A stretch of DNA of 64,000 bases from Diplosphaera chodatii (Eukaryota > Chlorophyta > Trebouxiophyceae > Prasiolales > Stichococcaceae), in assembly GCA_032358165.1 (NCBI GenBank), contig JAALGY010000015.1, positions 930,001-994,000 on the forward strand, given 5' to 3'. Under the pieces are notes generated by a model. That model saw only the letters and a list, made by a program, of their open reading frames with translations, was not told the origin of the DNA and did not search any database. The translations under genes were made by a program, and so were the position numbers. Positions 33,123-45,344 of the stretch are shown in pieces. Numbering within the stretch: position 1 is the stretch's first letter; each line of letters starts with the position of its first letter.

Positions 33123-36100
33123 TCATGCCACGGCCGACTGCTTCGCCTGCAACTCAAGCTGCTGCCCTCCCACTTCAGCGGTCCAGCGGCACTGTGCAGA
33201 TGCATCTGCATTCGGAGTGCCAAACAATTTGTTGCCTGTCTGTCTCCCATCACTTATGCAGGTGTATGGCCAGTGGCAGAAAATGGCACGTCATCATGAC
33301 AGTTGGTTGCGAGAGCTGCCACGTACCTGGGACGCCATGCAATTGCAGGTCTGATGCCGCTACACTGAGGTGGACAAGCCTGGTCTGCCGTGGCTGCAGG
33401 CTGATGCGCTTGTAATGCTTGAGCGACTTGAAGGGGAGGGTGGCAGGGTCCCTGTTGGCCGTGGGGCAGCTGTGTGGCTTCACAAAGACCATCACAACTT
33501 CATTGCCCGGGACGCCACCTGTTTGTGCAGCCCAGGTGGAAAGCTGAGCAGACAGGCAGCACTCTTGCTGTACAGCCTGAACTTCGTATCAGAAAAGTTT
33601 CGCAAAGGCTTGGTGGAACGGACACATCGCACGACAGGCATTGGCTTGCCTGTGTTGCGCACACGCACAGACATGGTGTGCTGGTGTGCGTCATCAGGTG
33701 ATGCGCTGCCCGTCCTTCGCAAGTCGCTGTATCCAAAGGTCGTGTATGACAGCCCATGGCCAAAGGGGTACAACACTGGCACCTGCAGGTGGCGGTACGT
33801 TCGACCTGCAAGCCCACAAGCACTGATGTGACCTCTTTTCGTACTTTGAACTCCTCGGTCGTCGTGAAATTGCTGACACTGTGTTCATTGGGTCCTGCAA
33901 GACTGAGCGTCTGTCCTCACCTGGCCATGCGGTGATGCGCATGTCAGTCATCTCGATCTGCTGCGTGTAATTGTTGAACACGAAGGACACTGGCAGCCGG
34001 CCTGAAGGGGATGCATCGCCAAACAGGAGGTTTGCGATGCCTTCAGCGGACTGTCAAATGGAAAAGTTCTGTCAGGGATTGCACGTGTACTGTTTCAGAT
34101 AAATCTACGTTGTGCGCGCATGCAATGGTGCACCAGCTGAACAAGCGACACTGTCTGCATGGTGGTTGCAAACTCCATCATTGGGTCCAGCAGCACACCT
34201 GACCAGGGTACCAGGAAGTCAGGATGGCGCCCACCCGGTCCGACTGCTGCAGCCACGACACGTCCAGCGGGCCGCCGTGGATGAGCAGCACAACGATGTG
34301 CGCATCCGTGTACTTGGCCACTGCCTGCACCACAGTGCACACTATTGTGCAAGTTTGACGCTGAACCAGCTTATGGCTGCATGCACTACTTTGTTGGCAG
34401 CCCACCCAGGTGCTTTCAACACCCAATGGGACTCTGAGGCAGCAGGCGCAGCTTGGGCTGCACCTTGACGAGGTCCTCCTGCGCGCCCGGCAGCCGAAGG
34501 TCGGTGCGGTCCAGCATCTCCGCCTGCCCATTGGCACAGCACATCGAGCTTGCCACCGCGGCTGAAATGCATGGGCGCACCCATTGCCCGGCGCAACTGC
34601 CAGCCCAAGACGCAGCTGTGGACCGTCAGAGCTTATCATCATGTGCTGGTTTAGTGTCCTGCCAGCACAGGGGCTAGCATGTTGGCCTCCTGTTATGGCT
34701 GGCTGCAGCAGGGGCGCGGCCGCACCTCCTGGATGGGGCTCCACATGGAGAACTGGCCTTTGGGGTCGTTGGCGGAGTGCCCATTGATCGAGGAGGTGCC
34801 GAGGCACAGCACGCACACGTCTGCCCTGCTGCAGTGACCTGCAAGGAGTAGGGAAGCGGCACAGTCAGCAAGTACACTCTGCAAGCAGCGCAGCTCAACA
34901 GCATTGCCAGTGACCAGCTGCCTGTGCGGCATTACAACAGCACGGCACCTATCGTTTCGTCCACGCTTGCAAACCAGCCGTCGATGCGGGCGCCCCAGTG
35001 GTGCGTCACCAGGTCCGTGCCCTTCCCACCGTCAACCTTGTCCTGTGTGGACCAGCAGGAGCTGCTATCAGCAACTTGTGACATGCGTGCATGCTAAACG
35101 CTCAACATGGCTAGTGCACCCGCATTTAAGGGCACTTGTGCGCACCTTGATGGCTGTGAATGGCGTAACGACCCTGCCTGCTGGTATGCCATAGTAGTTG
35201 CCCAGCAGGTACTCGGTCGTGTGTGCCTACACTTGTGCAGAGTTGACTTATCACAGTTGCATGTGCAGAAGATGTCCACGTCACAGACGTCACTGCAGTC
35301 TTGCTGTGCTGTTCTTGTAATGCACATCTTGCCTGACAGGCCCGCCTAGATGCAACCGCACCATGGGGCCAGCAACAACAATGCGCTGCTTGCTGTCCTT
35401 GTCAAGCGGCAGCGTGCGGGTCCTGCTGCCACTTGCGATGTTTTTCAGCAGTACTGACCCTGCAGCAACATTCAGCCGTGTCGACTGCAGGGCCAGACCT
35501 TGTTGCGCGGCCTGCTCGTCTCTTTGCAGATCGGCGAGCCTGGGGGAATGTGCACGCTCGGCAGAGGGTTGCAGGAATGTACCCTTCTCCACCGCTTCGA
35601 CTGCTGTGGCCTGGTGCTCTGGCGAGCCAACGACATCCGGGCGGATGGAGGAGAACGGCACGCTGCTTGGCGGTTGGAACATGCCCAGCCTATAGCGCGC
35701 CGTCAGCACACGGCGTGCGGCCTGCTCATGGCACGGCAGTCAGATCGTCTGATGCAGCACTCTGTCAGTCCAGGTAGCGACTGACACATGTTGAAAGCGC
35801 GTGCAAGTGCATTTGCTGTTAGACGATGTACTCATAATCCTGTCACCTGTGTGATGTCTGCTTCGGTCACCAAGCCGGCGGCATGCGCGGCAGTGAGATA
35901 TGAGTAGTCTGCAGGAGCGTAACAGGCTGTCAGCATCAACAGGTGCGGTGCTGCAACTACACAGGGGGACCATGCTCAGCAATACGGTGTGCGGATTGGT
36001 GGCGCTGACCTGCACAGCTCATGTCTGTGCCAGCAGCCAGCGTCGCAGCAGCAGCGCCCGCATTGTCCCTAAGGACAAACACTGGCACTGAGGGAAGCCT

Positions 36101-38240
36101 CTTGGGAGGGGTAACTGTAATCCCAGGTGCATGTTAGCTGCAAGCCGACAGTCCGTCCTCACGCACTTCCTGTAGTTATGACCCCAAGCTGCGGCCTCTA
36201 CAGCCCCGCAGTCGCTGACGACGAAGCCGTCAAAGCCCCACTGCTGCCGCAAGGTGGCATTCAGCAGCTTCGCATCGGCGCACGCTGGGATGCCGTTCAC
36301 CTGTAAGGGAAACACCGCATAGGGATGGGCGTGTGAATGCTGTTGGCACCACAGCAGCACGGAAGCACAAGCACACTCATGCACGACGATGCAAAACGCA
36401 CTGCGTTGTAACTGCACATGACGGATGACACGCCGCCATGACGGACACATGCCTCAAAGGCGGGCAGGTAAGTCTCCACAGCGTCCCTGCGGAAGGCAAT
36501 GTAACCCGCATTACATAACCCACTTTCCCACTTGAATGAAATAAGCCAGGCAGCCAAACACTTTAAATGGCACATTGCACGATGTGTGCAACCCGTACAT
36601 GTCTGAAACCTCAGCATTGAAGCGAAAGCGAGTTGTTCCCGCTGCCTGCTCAAGGCTGTAGGCTGCAAAATGCTTGCATGTCGCTCCAACCTGCAAGTGC
36701 GCACCATTGCATGGTTGTCATTGGCTGTATGCCGTATTCAGATGTCCAGATGCTTATTCACAAGTGAACGACCTTGAAAAAATCTTTGCTCCCGGACTGC
36801 AGCCCCTGCACAAACTGCGTCGCCATCGTCCCGGTGAGGTGTGGGTCCTCCCCATATGTCTCCTGCACACGGCCCCAGCGGGCGTCTCTGCACGGGAGCA
36901 ACCCCAACGCTGGTGCAACAGACAACGTGAAGCCTTTGCATGACGACTTTTGCTTCAAAGTACATCATCACAAGGCACTGGCTTCACCTTGCAATGTTGA
37001 TGTTTGGGTCAAAACAGTTCAGCATGCGGCTGCGGTTTGTCCGCTGCAGTTCGGCATTGTTCTTGGCACGCATTTCGGTGGCAATCTGCGGCATAGCAGG
37101 CCAAATTCACCGACGTCCATCATGTTTGTGCTTGAAGGGCGTCGATTACCCGACACTGGCAGGTACATGGCGTTGGTGACACACCTGGGCACCAATCTGA
37201 TGTACAAGGGCTTGGTCCCAGGTCGCCGCCAGGCCCAGCGGCGAGGGATAGATGGTGCCGCCCTCCGCATGTTCGTGCTCTTGGGCTCCGTGCAGGCACT
37301 CTGCAAGCAGTCCAAAACTGCTGTAGAGCATGAAGAGGACAGCAGCTGTGAGTGACGGACTGCTTCCTACTTCCAGCCTGCTTCAACAAGCCCTGCAGTG
37401 CTGGCCGAAGCTTGTCCTCGGTACCAGCTGCAGGCCATCAAGGCTTCAAGGGTGGCACACACTGCAGGCTATCTGGTCCACTGTGCTAAATTTGTTGTCA
37501 AGCTTATGTGCGCGTTGCGGCTTGAGCGATAACTGTGCGAGGTGTCTGTCTCTGCCACCTCAATCATCCCACCAGGCTTAAGCCTCTACAGCAAACTGCC
37601 GTTATTGCCAGGTTGATACAGCCGTCTGATGTAAGAGACACGACGGACAGTAGCCATGTCGATGTCCACTCGCGTGGTGAGCAGGAGGAATGTGTTTCTT
37701 GGTGTGTCAGCCGCACTGGCGCTGGGCGCAATCCCCTTTGCATTCAAGAACGTGAGGCAAAGAGAAAATCAGGTGGCAGCTATGCGCGATGCGGCGTATG
37801 ACGCCAAGGACGCGGCACGAGACTCGAGGCTCAGCATCAGGCGTGACAGGACCAGCTGACATCTAGCAGACATGTCAAACAGCCCAAGTGACGCGGATAC
37901 TGCACCTGCCCAAAAGTTGAAGGCGCTGATTCCAAGGCGGTCAATGGCGGGGGCATCTGAGGATAGCTGGGATATCTTCTCTTTGAGCGTCATCCTGCTC
38001 AGCAGCTGTTCCACTCTATCCTGCTCCGCGCTGGATCCTGCTCGACGTAGCGAATTGCAAATTGAGAGACACTGTGACACAGCTGGCGCCCACAGCCCAG
38101 GGAACGTAGAGTCTTGACAATGTCATCTTCAGCTCTATCCACAATTCCCAGCACACAGTCTGACCTGCTTCCCGCGCATGCCATAACAGCAGCGCGATGA
38201 TCGCCACAGCAGGCATTGTGGCCGCAGCTTTGCGCGTCAT
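33123..38240 (-). CDS. GH3 beta-D-xylosidase/beta-glucosidase, secreted
   Basis: Glycoside hydrolase family 3, close to plant BXL enzymes that trim cell-wall xylan or arabinan. About 20 exons. It starts with signal peptide [20 protein letters not shown] (exon 1 from 38240), then [16 protein letters not shown], an AECLHGA segment (plant form NECLHG), [17 protein letters not shown], a [10 protein letters not shown] segment, [14 protein letters not shown], and [14 protein letters not shown] with the nucleophile Asp near 36210, then [16 protein letters not shown]. The second alpha/beta domain includes [24 protein letters not shown] and [35 protein letters not shown] opens the fibronectin III-like domain, which ends [13 protein letters not shown] at the TGA 33125-33123. 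Middle exon borders were not all fixed. Intron 2 (37905-37301) is about 600 bp and contains an opposite-strand ORF. Confidence 0.92.
37656..37859 (+). CDS. Small single-pass membrane protein ORF inside an intron of the GH3 gene
   Basis: An intact 67-codon ORF on the strand opposite to the GH3 gene, wholly within its second intron. It starts with a twin ATG ([12 protein letters not shown]), has one clean hydrophobic helix ([19 protein letters not shown]) flanked by basic residues, then a charged amphipathic tail ([20 protein letters not shown]) ending RRDRTS. The organised layout (basic N-terminus, helix, heptad-like tail) resembles small organellar or ER membrane proteins rather than chance coding. 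No family recognised and no homolog known to me. The host intron is several times longer than its neighbours, which fits a nested gene. Confidence 0.5.
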   Translation: MSMSTRVVSRRNVFLGVSAALALGAIPFAFKNVRQRENQVAAMRDAAYDAKDAARDSRLSIRRDRTS

Positions 38241-38819
38241 CTCACCGCTTGCTCAGACAAGCTATCTGCTACACACGTTGGCCGCTGTTGACCGTGGAGC
38301 GTTAGCACTACTTCAATAGCTAGTCACGTCACGGCATCAAAAACGATCGCTTGTGCAGCAGGCGAACAAATGCATCAGAGCATTTCGACATGTTCGCGCA
38401 GTGAACCACCGTCAGCACAACAATGTCCAGATAACCGATCGAGCAGAGGCATTGGTGCAGCAATGTTGTGATCAATCGCATTCCATCAGACTGAAAGCCA
38501 ATTCTGCAGGTTGGCTTTCCTATGATCCCAATGCTTTGCATGCTGAGCTGGCAAGCCTCTGCCCGTCTGCCGGTGATCTGTGCCGCTGCTGCGGTCTGCA
38601 GCACTGTCTAAGTTTGCTTGTGCACTATATCAGCTTACAGTGTACAGTGACCAAGTGTTCCTTGATTGCTGCCTGGTCGCAATGCCGCCTTGCATGTGTG
38701 CGCACGTTGATTGTGCTGCCGTTGCGCCACTTGGAGGGCACAGCCGTGCGGCTCCCGCAAACTGCACAAGTGCTGCACACACGATCAGACACTTATGCGT
38801 GGGCACCGTCAGCCTACGA
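38241..38819. promoter_or_regulatory. Divergent 5' region between GH3 and FHA genes
   Basis: 579 bp between outward-facing starts. An open plus-strand frame from 38353 runs through most of it but reads as random. No TATA box seen. Confidence 0.4.
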
Positions 38820-39909
38820 ATGCAGTGGTATGCGGGACGGCGAGGCCGCCACGTAAGCAGGCTGCAGCAGCCGGGCACAACCCGGCGGCGGCACAGCTGC
38901 ACTGCCGCCATCACCAGCACAGGAATTGAACTGCGGCAGCCAGATGGACGGACAGTGCCGATGGACAAGGTGACAACCTCTGAACTGCTAAACCTGCATG
39001 CATCCACAGGAGCTATGGCTCAGCATTATAGTTTGGTGCTTGCCGCAGGATGTCTTTACGGTCGGGAGCAACAGAGAGTCCGATCTGCGTTTGGCATCGG
39101 ACAATGGTGAGTCCTCAGTCTGCATTTGCACGTACGCAGTGCAAATGCCGTGGTATGTCCCGAGCGGCCGCGACATGCCGATGTATGGTAAGCGTCACAC
39201 CACCTGCTTTGCAGTGCAGCCGCAGCATGCGCAGCTGGACCGCAAAGGGGGCCGCCTCTATTGCGTAGCTTTGGCTGGGGATGCCGACGAGATGCTGAGT
39301 GACACCCACACTTGGTTGGATGGCAGCCAGCTGCGGTCAGCTCTGAGATAGCCTAGCACCTGCATGCTGGCGTCGAACAATGCTTATGCATCTGGTGTGT
39401 CGTGAAGTTGCTGCTTGAACAGGCGGTCCCGAATGTTGTCCGTCCGTTCACGTATGCAGGCACGGCGTCGCATACCTTGTGGCCCCCGGGGCGCAGCTTG
39501 CTTTTGGTGAGGCACTGTTGCTCAGCCGAGGGCTACAGCATGCTGTACCATGCTGCAGCATCTGTAGGCCGCAAGACACCAGGCAACACAGCAGGTGCCA
39601 CCCAGCAGTCTCCTGGCTCGGGTCCATGTCACCATGGTAGAAGACCTCATTCATCTAGTGTAGGGAAGGAGGACCAGCAGTACACATTGCTGTTTGAAGA
39701 GAAGGGCAGTGCCAACCCTATGATGGAGCTGCTGATGAAGGTACGTGCTGAACTGGTCTACATTGCAGCCGCCCAGGCCCAAATCTCGTTTGTCATGTGC
39801 TGGCCGATTCATAAGCGAAGATCGTGGCGAATCCCTTGCCATCTCCACACAGGGCATGGCAAGCCAAGGTTCAGACGAAGTGCGTAAGCAAATGGAAAAC
39901 TTGCAGTGA
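38820..39909 (+). CDS. FHA-domain protein, probably plastid
   Basis: Forkhead-associated domains bind phosphothreonine peptides. Six exons: 38820-38969, 39049-39106, 39215-39335, 39460-39506, 39664-39740, 39853-39909 (169 aa, all phases agree). The first 35 residues (MQWYAGRRGRHVSRLQQPGT, then RRRHSC) look like a transit peptide. The FHA core is complete: VFTVGSNRESDLRLASDNVQ, then PQHAQLDRKGGRLYCVALAG, THTWLDGSQLRHGVAYLVAP, GAQLAFG. The phosphothreonine-binding Arg (SNRE) is present; the usual S-x-x-H is QPQHA, so the His is kept but the Ser is replaced by Gln. The tail DEVRKQMENLQ is acidic and helical. TGTAA lies 131 bp after the stop. Plants have a plastid FHA protein of similar size. Confidence 0.85.
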
Positions 39910-40039
39910 TCGCAGTCTGTCACACTGATGTCGTGGCATGGCGCTGGCATTTTGTTGCCGTACAAATGCTGACCTGAAGCACAGAGACACTCGCAGCTCA
40001 TGTCACCCTACTGGGACACAACTGTTGCGGCATCAAACC

Positions 40040-40044
40040 TGTAA
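40040..40044 (+). terminator. Candidate TGTAA polyadenylation signal (FHA gene)
   Basis: TGTAA 131 bp after the stop at 39909, in the 256-bp spacer to the convergent TPR gene. Confidence 0.45.
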
Positions 40045-40165
40045 CATATAAGGTTGCGTCCACAATGTGTCAAAAATCTCTATCAAGCAAATGGCAGACG
40101 TTGCTTAGCCACTACTACAGCACCAGGGCTGCCCAGCGTAGCAGCATGCCGTCTATGCTGCTCGC

Positions 40166-42713
40166 TTATGCTGCAGCTGCCCCAACACCAGCGACTTGGC
40201 TGCCTGCTTCGCCGCCGCCAGGTCTATGCTGCTGCTGCTGCTGCTGCTGCCCCTGCTGTGGGATGCTGTCGGCTGGCACCCTGTGCTCGGCGCCGGTACC
40301 GTCCGCAATGGGCACCGCCAGCTGCAGCGCGTCCGCCAGGCGGCCCTCCCGCCGCAGCCTGTCGAGCATCTCCACGCCGTCCAGCCGGGTCAGGTGCGCG
40401 TTGATGTCCTCCACCTCCAGGTGCACCGCCACCTGGCAGCACACACCCGCAGTCATCACACTGCAGAGCTGCTGATTGCTGCGGACATGGAACCCGCAGG
40501 CAGGCTGACAAGGAGTCTCATCCAGTGGGGGACAGACCCTAGGACCCAGAGACCATGATGCCAGCTGGTTGTCAGTGGGAATCGATGTGACATTGGACGA
40601 GGCAGTGTTCGGCAATACGGTGCTGCAGTCCTCACCGCACCTGCAGCTCACGGGCGGCGCGCGTCACTTGACCGAGGCGCAGCGCCGTCCGCGCCAGCTC
40701 CACGCGGTGGATGAGGCGGCTGGGCGCAATGTCAATTGCGCGCTGATATGCTAAAAGCGCTTCCTGCAGCATCGAAAGGTGTATGACACATGCTGCTGAG
40801 GGGAGTTGCTGTGGCACTCAGCAAACGTGAAAGGCATTGGCACTGCAATTTAACCATCAGGTCCGAAGAGGGTATGCAGTATTGCGACTCACTGCGTGGC
40901 TACCAGGACCCAATGTGGCGCCAAAGACCATCCTAATCAGCGCACGCACCACGAAGTTGAGCTGCAGCATGAAGCTGCATGTCAGACCAAAAGCAAGGCA
41001 TGCCGCGCAACATGTATGGCCATGATGATGCATATGCACAAGTCTGTGACCGGTCACTGAAACAGATCCGTCACCCGTGTGTACCTGTGCCATTTCCGTG
41101 TGCCAGCGGCCCAGTAGGTGGTGGGCTAGGTCGTTCTCAGGATCCGCTGCCAGCGCGGCCTGAGTGTCGTCTGCTGCCCCCGCTGCAAGCTCCACCTGTG
41201 GAACGTGCTCAAGCTGTTGCATGTCATTGCTGAGTTTGCTGCAACACAATGTGGAACCAGCGCAGCCCTGCAGTACCCCAGGGTCACACAATCCTGGCCT
41301 CAGGGCAGTACCTTGCGCCTGTTGTCGACGAAGAAGGTAAGGCGACCCTTTGCCACGCACGCCGCTATGTGCGCCATACAGCAGCTGGGATCCGCAGCAA
41401 TTGCCTGCAAATGACATGCCACAACAGGTGGGCATCACTGTATTCATTATCGCAAGCCATGTGTAGTGCTCCAGATATTGGAGGCGCGTTGTGCGGTTGT
41501 TACATGGAATGCAGCAGATGGTGCCAAGACAAGGACCCCCTGCCATACGAGTGCCCTGATGTGCACCTCTTCAGCAATGGCTAGGCCTCTCTCAGCACAG
41601 CTCTTGGCCTCAGCCTTGGGCGTGCTCGGGATGAAGGTGATGTCGCTCCACTGCTTGGACAGCAGCGAGAGGAACAGTGCATTGCCCGGCAGCAGCTGAT
41701 TAGCCTCCTGCGCCCGCAGCAGGACGCAGACCGTCATCGTGGGAACACAACGGTGTCTGCTGATGACGCATGCACGTGGCAGTTACGACATGCGCCAGAT
41801 GCAGGTGTGAGGCAGCCCACGGCCACGTGAACGCTGTGCCCTGGGCAGGTGGCGCAGGGGGACCGCGGCTTCCCGCACCTCGAAGGCTGTGATGGCTGCT
41901 CGTATGTCGAGGTCGCGCTGCAGCTGCAGGCCCCGCTGAGCAGCGGCCTCCGCTGCCTCGGCTGCCGTGCGCTCTCTGGTGCTGTGGGCAGAGAACATAC
42001 AATTCATGCACCATGCACATTGCCTTCGCGAGCTGCGGTTGGCAGACGCACTCCTGTACGCCTCAGCAAACGCTCACCGCTGCTGGCTGTCCCGCCTGTC
42101 ATGCTGCCGCCGGTGCCATGGCAGTCGCAGATGCAGATGGCTGCCTCGCTTTGACTGCATCCGCTGCGCCTTCGCAGTTCGCCGATGCTCCTGCCAGCTG
42201 CATGCATAGTCATCCAAACAGTCAGCCTGTCAGCTGTGTGCACATGTCGCGGAAGATCCGCTTAATGCGGTAGACGCATGGATAACCTCCTCAGGCTGGC
42301 GATGCGGGACATGCCGACCTGTGCCGTGCGCGCGCAAGCTTGCTGCCGACCTTACTCCTCAAAACGCCAGCCAGATAATGCACCTGCGGCAGTCAAGACT
42401 CACCGGTTTTGAGGCGCGAAAAGTACCTGACATGGCATCAGTCACAAGACGCAGTTGTGCTGACCTCTCGGCCCATGTATGGTAGCGTGTGCCAGGGCGC
42501 CATGCTCTGTGGCGGAGCTGGTTTCCTGAGAAGCTGGCGCGGCCATCGCTTCTTTGGCTGGCCGTCGTCTTCGTCTGATTGTGCGCAGAATTTCGGCGTT
42601 GCTGCCGAGAACGACGCTGAAATGGTGGCCTGCATGGTCGGCATGACTGACCGTATGCCGCGCAACATGCCTGCATCAGAGCCATGACTGCGGTACCACC
42701 GGCTCATTGACAT
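40166..42713 (-). CDS. TPR protein similar to regulator of microtubule dynamics (RMDN)
   Basis: About nine exons. Diagnostic blocks in order: DLDIRAAITAFE (41995-41885 region); EEANQLLPGNALFLSLLSKQ with KAEAKSCAERGLAIAEE (41715-41560); AIAADPSCCMAHIAACVAKG, RLTFFVDNRRK (41415-41335); AALAADPENDLAHHLLGRWH (41200-41090); NFVVRALIRMVFGATLGPG; EALLAYQRAIDIAPSRLIHR, VELARTALRLGQVTRAARE (40770-40650); then VEDINAHLTRLDGVE. The LLGRWH and IDIAPSRLIHRVEL blocks are characteristic of the RMDN/FAM82 TPR family, associated with microtubules or mitochondria in animals; the algal role is unknown. The C-terminus has an 8-residue Gln run encoded by a CAG repeat. The N-terminal 90 residues (start at 42713, or Met at 42668) look like an organelle presequence. 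Exon borders near the N-terminus are uncertain. Confidence 0.82.
40227..40250 (-). repeat. CAG/CTG microsatellite coding for polyglutamine
   Basis: Eight CTG units on the plus strand, read as CAG (Gln) at the C-terminus of the TPR protein. Confidence 0.85.
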
Positions 42714-43514
42714 GTCATACTCTACGACATGTTACACTCTACAGCGAGCTCACGAATGGTGCACGTGCACGGAGAGGCTGGAAGCTGTGCTGTCGAAAGG
42801 CCGGACTGACTATGATGCCTCCATGTCTTCGCCGAGATTGGTCCGGCTCCGCCAGGCAGAAACGCATGATGCTGATGCCGCTTCAGGGTGTCATGAATGA
42901 CGAGTCTAGGAGGCCTGATCAAATCGTCTCGTACGTGTCGCTGGCCTTCTAAAACGCCATGCTCAATGGACACTGCCTGGATCAATGGCGATGGCAGCTC
43001 ACATTCATCGCGGTTTTACAGTCCCAACGTTGCTGCACCTTATATGTAAACTGTATGATGCAAAGCGCGTATGCGGCACTGCTGCTGCGGTCCTGGTCAG
43101 CGTCAGGCAACGAGGAAACGACCCAGGAGGGCCGCCGCTACGTCTGTCGGCGGCCAGCCTGCACCACAGGACCAGTGGAGTGTGCGAGTTTCGACGCAAC
43201 ACAAACGTTTGATGTTTCAGGGACTCATGCTTCTGACCGTCTGGTGGCATCAATCTCCTCGTGGACAAGTCCCATATGCCGCCAAGCGAAGTGCATAATC
43301 TTATTTACATACCATACCGTGCGTATATATCAGCTGACACACCACAACACACTGGCTGCTACGCCCTGCTATAGCCACCAGCTTCTTCTAGTGAGGACAA
43401 CTCCACGAAATGATTGTACACGGCGACTGCATGTGGCCTGGCTTATGAAAACCTGCACATTCGGTAGCCTGCATGCACATGGCCATCACTGGTTGGCTGG
43501 GTGAGCGCAGTATA
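42714..43514. other. Spacer between two minus-strand genes
   Basis: About 800 bp with the 5' region of the TPR gene and the 3' region of the phytanoyl-CoA dioxygenase-like gene. TTACA (TGTAA on the gene strand) at 43305-43309 could end the latter. An A/T-rich GCGTATATATC lies near 43320. No protein-like ORF. Confidence 0.45.
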
Positions 43515-45344
43515 CTAGGATGCCGATGCTGCCTGCTCATCAAACAATGGCGTGAAGGGGAAGTCAGGGGAGCGCTGCAGCCTGCGTGAGCAGAGGGAGC
43601 GTCAGTTGCAAAAGCAATGGGCTGCATGCACTGGCTGGAGCAAACGTGAATTTGCCAGGGTGTTGCTTGAGGTGACTGCACCAGTTTTCTGACGACCACT
43701 CAGCTGCTGGTCCACTGTCCACAATGTGCATACTGCAGTGCAAGGAAGAGAAGGTAAAGGCTTCGGCTGTGTCCCACTTCAGATGCTGTATCCCGAATAA
43801 ATGTAGGTAGTTTAATGACATCGTGGCGAAACTGATCCAAAATAACACCTGTAGGCGTGCCGCGAGTTTGGAGATGTGTTTTCGTGTGAGAAGTGGACAT
43901 TGGCGCCATGCAACAGCACGAGTGTGCCTGCTTTAGCCTGCGATAGGGACACATACCCGCCTTTGATGTCAGGCAAAGCGCGGCAAGCAATGTAGCAGCT
44001 GCACATGCATGCAGCCGGATTTGGCTCCTGCTCTGCATACGCAGTGAGCACCTCCAGGGGCACGAAATTCTGCAGGTCGTACTGCATCTGCTCGCCATCG
44101 AACCAGACACTGTCGTCCTGCTTGCGCTTGAAGCGGCGACTCACGCCCGGCTTGTGTGACCCGGGCCATGTCCACAGGCAGCCTGTACAGCAGCTGCAGA
44201 TCCCATGAGCCACGTCTGATTTGCCAGGACACAATGCAGCACTGTCGCCACGGTGTTGCACGATCATTTAAACACTGTGCAACAGACGCGATGTTAGGGA
44301 ATGTCACCATTTTCCCTCGTGGCGTCCTCCAGTGCAACCCAGATGCCAGTGGCTGTGGGTGGATCAGTCCTGCACAGGATATAACTCTATTCACACAGCA
44401 TGCTGGCAACTGTATTGGCTACATGCTGGACGGCAGTCTCGACGTGATGACGCACCACAGGAAGGTGCTGTCCTGATGCGGCACCACCTCCCCGCCAATC
44501 TTCGGCTGCTTGCAGATGTACATGCTCTGCACTGGAAGCGGGCGCTGGAAAGCTAACGAGCGGAACAGCGACTGCATCTTCTCTGACCTGCCGACATCAC
44601 GACGGAGCACTGAGCCACGTCGTTCAACAGGCTCAATCATGTTGTCCCAGTAACATGCTGTAACATGCTGTAACCTTGAAGACCAGTGGTCACATTCACA
44701 CCTGGAAAAATCTCGAAACACAGGGTCCAGGTCATGCATGGCGTGACCAATTTTGTTGACGGCCAGCGCCTTCGGCTTTTGCAGCCTGTTGTCAGCGTCC
44801 ATCGCTTTCTCCTCCAGAAACACTGAGATCCCATTGGCGCTGTCCAGAAACTGGTTGTCCGTGCGAAACTTCTACAGAGCAGCACCGACGATCGTGTTAC
44901 AACTCATGTTAGCGTTGCGACACGACACCGCCCATTCTCAAAAACGCCTCAGCCTGTAAAGTTGCCACTGGGTTGGTGCAAATTCGTAGCAAATGCTGCC
45001 CAGCCAAGCTGCGTCATCTGCGCCATGTGCAAAAATGCACACATACAAACATGTGTGTGAATGACATTCGCATGCCTGGTTGACGGTGCTGAACACCGAC
45101 GGGTTGGATGCATCGTATTCGCTGATGATTTCCTCTGCCCGCTGCTTCAACTTCGCCACCTCATCAGGTGCGGCAAAATCCTCAAGCACCAGGTAACCTG
45201 AGGCACCATGTATATTGCTGGTTTTCTATCACAAGGTTTGTCATCCGAACCGAAGGCCATTCAGTCGCTCACAGCCGCACCGTTGTCGTCAAAGAATTGC
45301 CGCTGAGCTGGCGATAGTAGCGGCGCTGTGCCATGCAAATCCAT
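43515..45344 (-). CDS. Phytanoyl-CoA dioxygenase domain protein (PHYHD1-like)
   Basis: Fe(II)/2-oxoglutarate dioxygenase family. Start MDLHGTAPLLSPAQRQFFDD at 45344 (exon 45344-45281), then GYLVLEDFAAPDEVAKLKQR (45197-45076), FLDSANGISVFLEEKAM, KIGHAMHDLDPVFRDFSR, PLPVQSMYICKQPKIGGE and VVPHQDSTFL (HxD metal pair), [56 protein letters not shown] (distal His) and SRHAY, ending ENWLQRSPDFPFTPLF with TAG at 43517-43515. This follows the PHYHD1 order and the Arabidopsis relative closely. The intron after FSTVNQ uses a GC donor (CAG|GCATGC): that choice, not the nearby GT, keeps the loop length seen in the plant protein. Substrate unknown. Confidence 0.92.
44651..44670 (+). repeat. Tandem 10-bp repeat
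   Basis: TAACATGCTG twice in tandem, apparently within an intron of the phytanoyl-CoA dioxygenase-like gene. Confidence 0.6.
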
